NCBI GenBank assembly: GCA_001770785.1
Contig: MERZ01000111.1
Location: forward strand, 12,875 to 20,537
Source of the DNA: Burkholderiales bacterium RIFCSPHIGHO2_12_FULL_61_11
GTDB taxonomy: Bacteria; Pseudomonadota; Gammaproteobacteria; Burkholderiales; Burkholderiaceae_C
Direction: 5' to 3'
Length of the DNA stretch: 7,663 nt
Part shown: positions 1-5,332 of the stretch, piece after piece
How positions within the stretch are numbered: the stretch's first letter is position 1
Layout: each line of letters begins with the position of its first letter
Program-made: the position numbers and the translations under genes
The notes under the pieces: model-generated
What the model was told of the DNA's origin: nothing
Database searches by the model: none
Seen by the model: only the letters and a program-made list of their open reading frames with translations

Positions 1-798
1 AATCCCGGCAACTCGGGGGGGCCCCTGATCAACATGCGCGGAGAAGTCGTGGGCATCAACAGCCAGATCTATTCGCGTTCTGGCGGCTTTCAGGGTATTT
101 CCTTTTCCATCCCCGTTGATGAAGCGGTGCGCGTGTCGGACCAGCTGCGCAGCAGCGGCAAGGTAACACGTGGGCGCATTGGCGTTCAGATCGACCAGGT
201 CTCCAAGGACGTGGCCGAATCCATCGGCTTGGGCAAGGCTCAGGGTGCGCTGGTAAGAGGCGTCGAGGGCGGCGCGCCGGCTGAAAAGGCAGGCATAGAA
301 GCCGGTGACATCATCATCAAGTTCGAGGGCAAACCGATTGACAAAGCCAGCGACCTTCCGCGCATGGTCGGCAATGTGAAGCCGGGAACCAAGGTGGTGG
401 TCACTGTGTTCAGACGCGGCGCAACCAAGGACCTGTCAGTCATCATTGGTGAACTGGAAGCAGAAAAACCAGCGCGTTTACTTCCCTCTGTGGCGGAGCC
501 CAAACCACCGGTGGCCGGTCCTGCGCAAGTGCTGGGTCTGGCGGTGAGCGATGTGCCTGATGCAGAGAAGAAAGAGCTGAAAATCAGGGGCGGCGTGAAG
601 GTTAACACCGCTGAAGGTGCGGCGGCACGGGCCGGGCTTCGTGAAGGCGATGTGATCGTTGCCATTGCAAACTCCGAAATCACGAGCGTCAAGGAGTTCG
701 AAGCGGTGCTGGCAAAGGCTGACAAATCGAAGGCAATCAACGTGTTATTCCGGCGCGGTGAGTGGGCGCAGTACGCTTTGATTCGGCCGGCACGTTAA
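1..798 (+). CDS. mucD: Periplasmic serine protease, DegP/MucD (HtrA) family, 3' part
   Basis: This is the C-terminal 265 residues of a trypsin-like periplasmic protease and chaperone that degrades misfolded envelope proteins. The 5' end lies outside the window. Reading in frame from base 1 gives NPGNSGGPL, the HtrA active-site block, with the nucleophile Ser at residue 5 of the fragment. The end of the protease domain follows (GFQGISFSIPVDEA, about residues 29-42). PDZ1 spans about 59-151 (starting GRIGVQ, with the APAEKAGIEAGDII core). A proline/alanine-rich linker covers about 152-177, and PDZ2 about 178-264 (AARAGLREGDVIVAI core). Two PDZ domains are typical of DegP/DegQ/MucD. I chose mucD because of the position upstream of lepA-lepB, the usual end of the rpoE-rse-mucD group in this lineage. 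His and Asp of the triad cannot be checked here. The stop TAA is at 796-798 and an intrinsic terminator follows at 870-907. Confidence 0.93.
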   Translation, partial: NPGNSGGPLINMRGEVVGINSQIYSRSGGFQGISFSIPVDEAVRVSDQLRSSGKVTRGRIGVQIDQVSKDVAESIGLGKAQGALVRGVEGGAPAEKAGIEAGDIIIKFEGKPIDKASDLPRMVGNVKPGTKVVVTVFRRGATKDLSVIIGELEAEKPARLLPSVAEPKPPVAGPAQVLGLAVSDVPDAEKKELKIRGGVKVNTAEGAAARAGLREGDVIVAIANSEITSVKEFEAVLAKADKSKAINVLFRRGEWAQYALIRPAR

Positions 799-813
799 TG
801 CTTTGATTCGGCC
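775..813 (+). repeat. 14-bp direct repeat flanking the mucD stop codon
   Basis: GCTTTGATTCGGCC occurs at 775-788 and again, identically, at 800-813, a period of 25 bases. The first copy encodes part of the MucD C-terminus and the second lies just beyond the stop codon. The rest of the 25-base unit does not match, so this is either a partial or decayed tandem duplication or a coincidence. No function is implied. Confidence 0.6.
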
Positions 814-869
814 AGAAGTGGCATTGGACGCTCTTTGCAGCGCCGCTGCAGCCCGAGCCGAAAGCTCAG

Positions 870-907
870 AAAAACCCCATCTCTTTTTCGGATGGGTGGT
901 TTTTTTG
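870..907 (+). terminator. Intrinsic terminator after mucD
   Basis: The stem CCCATC (876-881) pairs with GATGGG (891-896) around a nine-base loop. It can be extended through a bulged T, and by the upstream A-run against the downstream T-run. Seven Ts follow (900-906). The hairpin plus T-run, 71 bases after the mucD stop, fits a Rho-independent terminator separating mucD from the lepA cluster. The A-run on the left side means it might also act weakly on the minus strand. Confidence 0.8.
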
Positions 908-1000
908 TTCAGAAAATGATGGTTTTTTTGGCGTCCTCGAAATATATTCCATTGGAAATTACCGCCCGATTTGTTAGTCTTCACTCACTATTGAAGTAGA

Positions 1001-1050
1001 TTTATGCTAATTTGGTTTTAATAAACTTAATTTTTTCTGACTTATTGATA
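1001..1050. other. Very AT-rich segment (possible DNA-unwinding element)
   Basis: Only 9 of 50 bases are G or C. The segment lies about 50 bases left of the DnaA-box-like array, on the side where the boxes are in plus orientation. This is the relative placement of the unwinding element in E. coli oriC. A near match to the IHF consensus (one mismatch, minus orientation) lies at about 1038-1050. The composition is seen directly; the unwinding role is inference. Confidence 0.35.
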
Positions 1051-1102
1051 TATGAAGCTAACTGAGATCACAAAGTCCTATTCAATTTTGGGAGTCCAAA
1101 GC

Positions 1103-1169
1103 TAATCCACAGATCATGCACAAGTTATCCAGAAGTAATCAGTTAAAATTGTGAATAAGTTGTGTATAA
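1103..1169. promoter_or_regulatory. Cluster of five DnaA-box-like 9-mers at 11-bp spacing
   Basis: Compared with the DnaA box TTATNCACA, the plus strand has TAATCCACA (1103-1111), TCATGCACA (1114-1122) and TTATCCAGA (1125-1133), each with one mismatch. They are spaced exactly 11 bases start to start. The minus strand has two perfect boxes, TTATTCACA (1150-1158) and TTATACACA (1161-1169), also 11 bases apart. Nine-base sites with two-base gaps, in same-strand runs that face each other, resemble the arrays of E. coli oriC, and an AT-rich segment lies on the left. In this order oriC is normally beside dnaA, so a DnaA titration or reactivation site, or DnaA control of neighbouring promoters, is at least as likely as a true origin. 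Confidence 0.55.
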
Positions 1170-1176
1170 GCTTTAT

Positions 1177-1192
1177 GTTGCAAGCCTGCAAC
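1177..1192. repeat. Interrupted palindrome, possible operator
   Basis: GTTGCA (1177-1182) and TGCAAC (1187-1192) form a perfect 6-bp inverted repeat around AGCC. The site lies 8 bases right of the last DnaA-like box and about 50 bases upstream of the putative -10 element at 1240. No T-run follows it, so it is not a terminator. A site for a dimeric regulator is possible but no family can be named. Confidence 0.35.
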
Positions 1193-1217
1193 GACAAAAA
1201 TATGGCCGTTTGGGGAC

Positions 1218-1245
1218 TGTTCACCGTTGGCTTTTTGCCTACAAT
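1218..1245 (+). promoter_or_regulatory. Possible sigma-70-type promoter upstream of lepA
   Basis: TACAAT at 1240-1245 is a good -10 hexamer (five of six bases match TATAAT). The -35 is poor: TGTTCA (1218-1223) with a 16-base spacer matches TTGACA at only three positions, and TTCACC (1220-1225) matches better but has a short spacer. Initiation would fall near 1251-1253. The transcript would run into the hairpin at 1287 before reaching lepA. Confidence 0.35.
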
Positions 1246-1250
1246 GAAGT

Positions 1251-1317
1251 TTCCAACTATCGCAGTTGCCATAGATTGTTGGTTCAGGGCGCGTCACTAA
1301 TCGACGCGCCCTTTTTT
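1251..1317 (+). ncRNA. Candidate small RNA or attenuated lepA leader
   Basis: A transcript starting near 1251 from the TACAAT element and ending at the 1287-1317 terminator would be about 66 nt. It would hold a 5' stem (CCAAC 1253-1257 with GTTGG 1278-1282, extendable by TAT/ATA), a short single-stranded GTTCA-like linker, and then the 9-bp terminator hairpin with its U-tail. This two-hairpin shape is common among small RNAs. The same layout would also fit premature termination of the lepA leader. I do not recognise a named RNA family. The 5' end is inferred from a weak promoter. Confidence 0.3.
1287..1317 (+). terminator. Strong intrinsic terminator 64 bases upstream of lepA
   Basis: GGGCGCGTC (1287-1295) pairs perfectly with GACGCGCCC (1303-1311) around the loop ACTAATC. 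Six Ts follow (1312-1317). This is the best terminator in the window. Because mucD already has its own terminator at 870-907, this one must end another transcript (a small RNA starting in the gap) or regulate read-through into lepA. No obvious competing antiterminator stem was found by eye. Confidence 0.85.
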
Positions 1318-1381
1318 ATTGTCCACTGCGAATGAACTCCTTTTGTTCGCACTACATTCAAGTACTTAGGCGTTCTCGTTG

Positions 1382-3193
1382 ATGAATCACATCAGAAATT
1401 TTTCGATCATTGCGCACATTGATCACGGCAAATCCACCCTTGCCGACAGAATCATCCAGCGCTGCGGTGGCTTGCAGGATCGCGAGATGAGTGCGCAGGT
1501 ACTTGATTCGATGGATATCGAGAAGGAGCGCGGGATAACCATCAAGGCGCAGACCGCTGCGCTGAAATACAAGGCCCTCGATGGCCAGATTTACAACCTC
1601 AATCTGATCGACACACCGGGCCACGTTGACTTCTCCTACGAAGTGAGTCGCTCCTTGTCTGCCTGTGAAGGCGCGCTGCTGGTGGTGGATGCCAGCCAGG
1701 GTGTTGAAGCGCAGACTGTTGGCAATTGCTACACCGCACTCGAACTGGGCGTGGAAGTTGTGCCCGTGTTGAACAAGATGGATCTGCCGCAGGCTGATCC
1801 GGACAACGCCAGACAGGAGATCGAGGAAGTGATCGGCATTGATGCCACCGATGCCATCCCCTGCAGCGCCAAGACCGGTATGGGTATCGACGAGATTCTG
1901 GAGGCAGTGATTGCCAGGATCCCGCCGCCCAAAGGTAATCCCTCGGGAGCATTGCGCGCCATGATCATTGACAGCTGGTACGACGCGTATGTAGGCGTGG
2001 TCATGCTGGTGCGCGTGGTGGACGGACGCCTGGCCAAGGGCGACCGCATCAAGCTCATGGCCAGCGAAGCCCAGTACAACGCCGAACAGCTGGGCGTCTT
2101 CACCCCGCATACCGAGCCGCGCCAGTCATTGGAAGCCGGTGAAGTCGGCTTTGTAATTGCGGGCATCAAGGAACTCCAGGCGGCGCGGGTCGGCGACACC
2201 CTGACCATGATCAAGCCAGGCACTGGCGGTGCTGCTTTTACAGCGACGGAGCCGCTGCCAGGCTTCAAGGAGATCCAGCCGCAGGTGTTCGCCGGGCTGT
2301 ACCCGAGCGAGGCCAGCGAGTATGAGTCGCTGCGGGATGCGCTGGAAAAACTCAAGCTCAATGATGCGTCGCTGCATTACGAGCCTGAAGTGAGTGAGGC
2401 GCTCGGCTTTGGCTTTCGCTGTGGCTTCCTGGGTCTGCTTCACATGGAGATTGTCCAGGAACGGCTGGAGCGTGAATTCGACCAGGACCTGATCACAACG
2501 GCGCCCAGTGTGGTGTATGAGGTGCTCAAGGCCGATGGCGAACTCATCCGGGTTGAAAATCCCTCGAAAATTCCGGATGCCGGAAAGGTCAACGAGATTC
2601 GCGAGCCGATCGTGACCGTGCATCTCTATATGCCGCAAGACTATGTGGGCGCCGTCATGACGCTGGCCAACCTCAAGCGCGGCGTTCAGCTGAACATGGC
2701 CTACCACGGCAGGCAGGTCATGCTGACCTACGAGATGCCGCTGGGCGAGATCGTGCTCGATTTCTTTGACAAGCTTAAATCGGTATCGCGCGGCTATGCC
2801 TCGATGGACTACGCGTTCAAGGAATTCCGCGCGTCCGATGTGGTGAAGGTAGACATCTTGCTCAATGGCGAGAAAGTGGATGCGTTGTCCATCATCGTTC
2901 ACCGCAGCCAGTCGGCCTACCGCGGACGTGCCGTGGTGGCCAAAATGCGCGAACTCATTTCACGGCAGCAGTTCGATGTGGCGATCCAGGCGGCCATTGG
3001 GGGCAATATTATTGCCCGTGAGACAATCAAGGCGATGCGAAAAAACGTGATCGCCAAATGCTATGGCGGCGATATATCACGCAAGCGCAAGCTCCTTGAA
3101 AAACAAAAAGCGGGTAAAAAACGCATGAAACAAATCGGTTCGGTGGAAGTGCCCCAAGAGGCATTCCTGGCTTTATTACAGATAGAAGAATAA
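1382..3193 (+). CDS. lepA: Elongation factor 4 (LepA), ribosome-associated GTPase
   Basis: LepA is a translational GTPase proposed to back-translocate stalled ribosomes and to help 30S assembly. It acts in the cytoplasm and partly at the membrane. The 603-residue product is full length for the family (E. coli about 599) and collinear throughout. GTPase motifs are AHIDHGKS (11-18), RGIT (50-53), DTPGH (77-81), NKMD (131-134) and SAK (162-164). The EF-G-like domains follow ([16 protein letters not shown] block). The LepA-specific C-terminal domain contains [11 protein letters not shown] and KRMKQIG and ends [12 protein letters not shown] start at ATG 1382, giving [14 protein letters not shown], which matches the family N-terminus. 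The TTG immediately before it (1379) is in frame but unnecessary. The Shine-Dalgarno is weak (AGG at 1368-1370). The stop TAA overlaps the lepB ATG by one base. Confidence 0.97.
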   Translation: MNHIRNFSIIAHIDHGKSTLADRIIQRCGGLQDREMSAQVLDSMDIEKERGITIKAQTAALKYKALDGQIYNLNLIDTPGHVDFSYEVSRSLSACEGALLVVDASQGVEAQTVGNCYTALELGVEVVPVLNKMDLPQADPDNARQEIEEVIGIDATDAIPCSAKTGMGIDEILEAVIARIPPPKGNPSGALRAMIIDSWYDAYVGVVMLVRVVDGRLAKGDRIKLMASEAQYNAEQLGVFTPHTEPRQSLEAGEVGFVIAGIKELQAARVGDTLTMIKPGTGGAAFTATEPLPGFKEIQPQVFAGLYPSEASEYESLRDALEKLKLNDASLHYEPEVSEALGFGFRCGFLGLLHMEIVQERLEREFDQDLITTAPSVVYEVLKADGELIRVENPSKIPDAGKVNEIREPIVTVHLYMPQDYVGAVMTLANLKRGVQLNMAYHGRQVMLTYEMPLGEIVLDFFDKLKSVSRGYASMDYAFKEFRASDVVKVDILLNGEKVDALSIIVHRSQSAYRGRAVVAKMRELISRQQFDVAIQAAIGGNIIARETIKAMRKNVIAKCYGGDISRKRKLLEKQKAGKKRMKQIGSVEVPQEAFLALLQIEE

Positions 3194-4170
3194 TGCGAGA
3201 TGCAATGAGTTCGTTCACGGCGGTGGTGCTGGCGGCGTTTGTTGGCTATGGGGCTGCCTGGTATTTTGGTGCAGTGGAAGGCAATTTTTCGCTGCTGCTG
3301 TTTCTCGCAACGGTGGTCACGGGCATTTACTGGCTGGCCGAGCGGTTTTACTTTTTGCCGCAACGGCGTCAAGCCGTTGCGTCGCTTGAAGCGAGTGCCT
3401 TGAAGCGCAAGGCTGAACTCGCCAAAATGGGGATCAAGCAAGTCGACGACAACACCCGCGAAGCAAAATCCAGGCTCATCATGCAGCCCTGGTGGCTCGA
3501 CTGGACCGCTGGTTTGTTTCCGGTGATTGTGGTGGTTTTTCTGCTGCGTTCCTTCCTGTTTGAACCTTTCAAGATTCCGTCGGGCTCCATGATCCCGACC
3601 TTGCGTGTCAACGACCTGATCCTGGTCAACAAATTCCACTACGGCGTGCGCCTACCAGTCATCAACACCAAGGTGTTTGACAATCAAAGTCCCCAGCGCG
3701 GTGATGTGATGGTTTTCCGCTATCCACCCAAGCCCAGCCTGGACTACATCAAGCGTGTCGTGGGCCTGCCTGGTGATGAGGTGGCTTATCTCAACAAGAC
3801 ACTCACCATCAATGGCAAGCCCGTCCCCAGGAAAGCCTTGCCCGATTTTTTCGATGAGGATGCGATGCGCTACGCCAAGCAGTTTGAGGAAATGCTCGGT
3901 GGAAAAGAACACCGACTGCTTAATGACGACGACCGGCCGGCATTTATTGCCGGTGCAGCGGACTTTCAATTCAAGAAAAATTGCCGATACAGCAGCGAGG
4001 GTGTGGTTTGCAATGTGCCGCAAGGGCATTATTTCATGATGGGCGACAATCGCGACAATTCGCTCGATTCCCGCTACTGGGGCTTTGTCCCCGAGAAAAA
4101 TATCGTGGGCAAGGCCTTTTTTGTCTGGATGAATTTCGGCGACCTCAAGCGTATTGGTCCATTCAACTAA
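3193..4170 (+). CDS. lepB: Signal peptidase I
   Basis: LepB is the membrane-bound peptidase that removes N-terminal signal peptides from exported preproteins on the periplasmic face, using a Ser/Lys dyad. In the 325-residue product the nucleophile is Ser132 in PSGSMIPTL and the general base is Lys187 in DYIKRVVGLPGDEV. The late signature GDNRDNS is at 284-290. Cys264 and Cys273 match the spacing of a likely periplasmic disulfide. Hydrophobic segments lie at about 8-26, 33-50 and 106-122. Residues 31-60 align by eye with the E. coli N-terminus, so the first segment is an addition. The start at 3193 overlaps the lepA stop (TAATG) and has AGAAG just upstream. ATG 3205 (giving MSSFTAVV, 321 residues) is an equally plausible start. 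Strong coupling to lepA is expected. Confidence 0.96.
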   Translation: MRDAMSSFTAVVLAAFVGYGAAWYFGAVEGNFSLLLFLATVVTGIYWLAERFYFLPQRRQAVASLEASALKRKAELAKMGIKQVDDNTREAKSRLIMQPWWLDWTAGLFPVIVVVFLLRSFLFEPFKIPSGSMIPTLRVNDLILVNKFHYGVRLPVINTKVFDNQSPQRGDVMVFRYPPKPSLDYIKRVVGLPGDEVAYLNKTLTINGKPVPRKALPDFFDEDAMRYAKQFEEMLGGKEHRLLNDDDRPAFIAGAADFQFKKNCRYSSEGVVCNVPQGHYFMMGDNRDNSLDSRYWGFVPEKNIVGKAFFVWMNFGDLKRIGPFN

Positions 4171-4178
4171 TTTCAGTA

Positions 4179-4205
4179 GGGGTGTGCTGGCTTGCCGCGT
4201 GCCCC
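4179..4205 (+). other. Possible mRNA hairpin in the lepB-DUF4845 gap
   Basis: In RNA, 4179-4187 (GGGGUGUGC) can pair along nine positions with 4197-4205 (GCGUGCCCC), including three central G-U pairs. The nine-base loop can itself form GGC/GCC. No U-run follows, so this is not a standard terminator. It begins nine bases after the lepB stop and could stabilise the upstream message or be a processing site. The function is unknown. Confidence 0.3.
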
Positions 4206-4236
4206 AGGTTAAAACTCACAGCTTCCAGGTAAAAAT

Positions 4237-4246
4237 AGGAGAAGAA
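4237..4246 (+). promoter_or_regulatory. Strong ribosome binding site for the DUF4845 gene
   Basis: AGGAG at 4237-4241 lies five bases before ATG 4247. It is the clearest Shine-Dalgarno in the window and fixes the start there rather than at the in-frame ATG 4154, which lies inside lepB. Confidence 0.8.
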
Positions 4247-4588
4247 ATGAAACATCAGCAACGTGGCTTGTCCTTTATCGGCCTCCTGTTCGTCGGTGCC
4301 ATTCTGGCTTTCGCCGGCGTCATCACTGCCCAGGTTGTGCCGACGCTGATTGAATTTCAGGCAATCACCAAAGCAGCCAGCAAAGCCACTGAGGGCAACA
4401 CCGTGGCAGAAGTGAAGTCCATTTTTGACAAAGCCGCTGCGATTGATGACATCAAGTCAATCTCCGGGAAGGACCTGCAAGTCAGCAAGGAAGGCGACAA
4501 AACCGTCGTCGCTTTTGCCTACACCCGGGAAATTCACATCGCTGGCCCAGCTTACCTGCTGCTCAAGTACAACGGTCGATCCAAGTAA
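4247..4588 (+). CDS. DUF4845 family small membrane-anchored protein
   Basis: This is a 113-residue protein of unknown function, assigned to the DUF4845 family from its size, architecture and conserved position between lepB and rnc in beta- and gammaproteobacteria. The N-terminus MKHQQRGLSFIGLLFVGAIL is basic, then Gly7, then one hydrophobic helix (about 8-30), which looks like a type IV prepilin leader. The remainder (about 31-113) is a soluble, probably periplasmic domain rich in Lys, Asp and Ala. Predicted topology is a single N-terminal anchor with the basic end in the cytoplasm. The usual Glu at position 5 after the prepilin cleavage site is Gly here, so processing by prepilin peptidase is uncertain. 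The start is set by the strong ribosome binding site. rnc begins immediately after the stop. Confidence 0.82.
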   Translation: MKHQQRGLSFIGLLFVGAILAFAGVITAQVVPTLIEFQAITKAASKATEGNTVAEVKSIFDKAAAIDDIKSISGKDLQVSKEGDKTVVAFAYTREIHIAGPAYLLLKYNGRSK

Positions 4589-5290
4589 GTGCGAGCCAGT
4601 ACCTCGTCAAGTCCGGATTTGGCGGCCCTGCAAAAGCGATTGCAGCATGACTTTTCCAATCCAAAGCTGCTTGCACTGGCGCTAACGCACCGCAGTTTTT
4701 CGGCAGATCACAACGAACGCATCGAATTTTTGGGCGACTCCGTGCTGAATCTGGCGGTGGCGGGGCTGCTTTATGAGCAGTTAAGCGAGTTACCTGAAGG
4801 TGATTTGTCACGGGTGCGCGCCAACCTTGTCAAGCAGGACACCCTGCACAAGCTGGCGGTGGTCCTGGGCCTGCCCAATATGTTGCGCTTGGGCGAAGGC
4901 GAAGCCAGGTCAGGCGGGCAAAAGCGACCTTCCATATTGGCTGACGCGCTGGAAGCGGTGATAGGCGCGGTCTACCTGGACGCAGGCTTCGACAAGGCCG
5001 ACCAGCTGGTGCGCCGCCTGTTCAAGGATGTGGAGATCAACCCCCAGATGCAGGCCATCGGCAGAGATCCGAAAACCGAATTGCAGGAGTGGTTGCAAGC
5101 GCGCAAAATGAAGCTCCCCATTTACCGGGTGGTGGGAACGATCGGTGCCGCGCATCAGCAAACATTTGATGTGGAATGCGAAATTACCGAATACGGCCGG
5201 GCTGAACGCGGTATCGGGGGTTCGCGCCGAGCCGGTGAACAGGCCGCCGCAGCTGCCATGCTGATGTTTGTCAAAACACTCGATTCCTGA
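4589..5290 (+). CDS. rnc: Ribonuclease III
   Basis: RNase III is a double-strand-specific endoribonuclease that matures 16S and 23S rRNA precursors and cleaves structured mRNAs, acting as a cytoplasmic homodimer that needs Mg2+. The 233-residue product (E. coli 226) has the catalytic domain with the signature HNERIEFLGDS (41-51: Glu43, Glu46, Asp50). The second metal-binding pair is Asp119 and Glu122 in ADALEAVIGAVYLD. The double-stranded-RNA-binding domain runs from about 159 to 229 (DPKTELQEWLQ start, GSRRAGEQAAAAA end). The start is GTG 4589, directly after the TAA of the DUF4845 gene, with no good Shine-Dalgarno, so translation is probably coupled. The next ATG in frame is inside the catalytic domain. 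In the binding-domain helix, RRAGEQ replaces the RRKAEQ seen in E. coli. Confidence 0.96.
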   Translation: MRASTSSSPDLAALQKRLQHDFSNPKLLALALTHRSFSADHNERIEFLGDSVLNLAVAGLLYEQLSELPEGDLSRVRANLVKQDTLHKLAVVLGLPNMLRLGEGEARSGGQKRPSILADALEAVIGAVYLDAGFDKADQLVRRLFKDVEINPQMQAIGRDPKTELQEWLQARKMKLPIYRVVGTIGAAHQQTFDVECEITEYGRAERGIGGSRRAGEQAAAAAMLMFVKTLDS

Positions 5291-5332
5291 CCAAGCGTTG
5301 CCAAAACGCCAGCCCAACACGATTAAAAGACT

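Larger units (their letters stand above)
799..1381. other. AT-rich intergenic region between mucD and lepA
   Basis: No convincing protein gene lies in these 583 bases. By direct count, 901-1080 contains 55 G/C in 180 (31%) and 1001-1050 only 9 in 50 (18%), against GC-rich flanking genes. From left to right it holds a small GCAGCG/CGCTGC inverted repeat (837-849), the mucD terminator, the very AT-rich segment, a DnaA-box-like array (1103-1169), a second inverted repeat (1177-1192), a possible promoter, and a strong terminator hairpin (1287-1317). About 64 bases of lepA leader follow. A gap this long is unusual inside an otherwise compact cluster. Confidence 0.8.

Noticed and set aside
745..984. 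79-codon minus-strand open frame across the mucD 3' end and its terminator
   Set aside because: It runs through the mucD coding end and the terminator hairpin, has no ribosome binding site, and its lysine-rich product reflects the A/T runs rather than a protein family.
1052..1105. 17-codon frame MKLTEITKSYSILGVQS in the AT-rich gap
   Set aside because: It has no ribosome binding site and is too short to judge, and its stop falls within the DnaA-box-like array.
1271..1311. Possible tRNA T-arm (GGTTC) near the pre-lepA hairpin
   Set aside because: There is no cloverleaf, acceptor stem or CCA end. The GC-rich stem is a terminator.
1358..2110. Long minus-strand open frames opposite lepA (also 1729-2361 and 2126-2902)
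   Set aside because: They are antisense to a full-length, family-matching lepA in GC-rich DNA, where such mirror frames are routine. Their translations are His/Gln-rich with no domain.
4154..4246. Upstream in-frame ATG for the DUF4845 gene
   Set aside because: It lies within the lepB coding end, lacks a Shine-Dalgarno, and would add 31 residues ahead of a clear membrane-anchor start at 4247.
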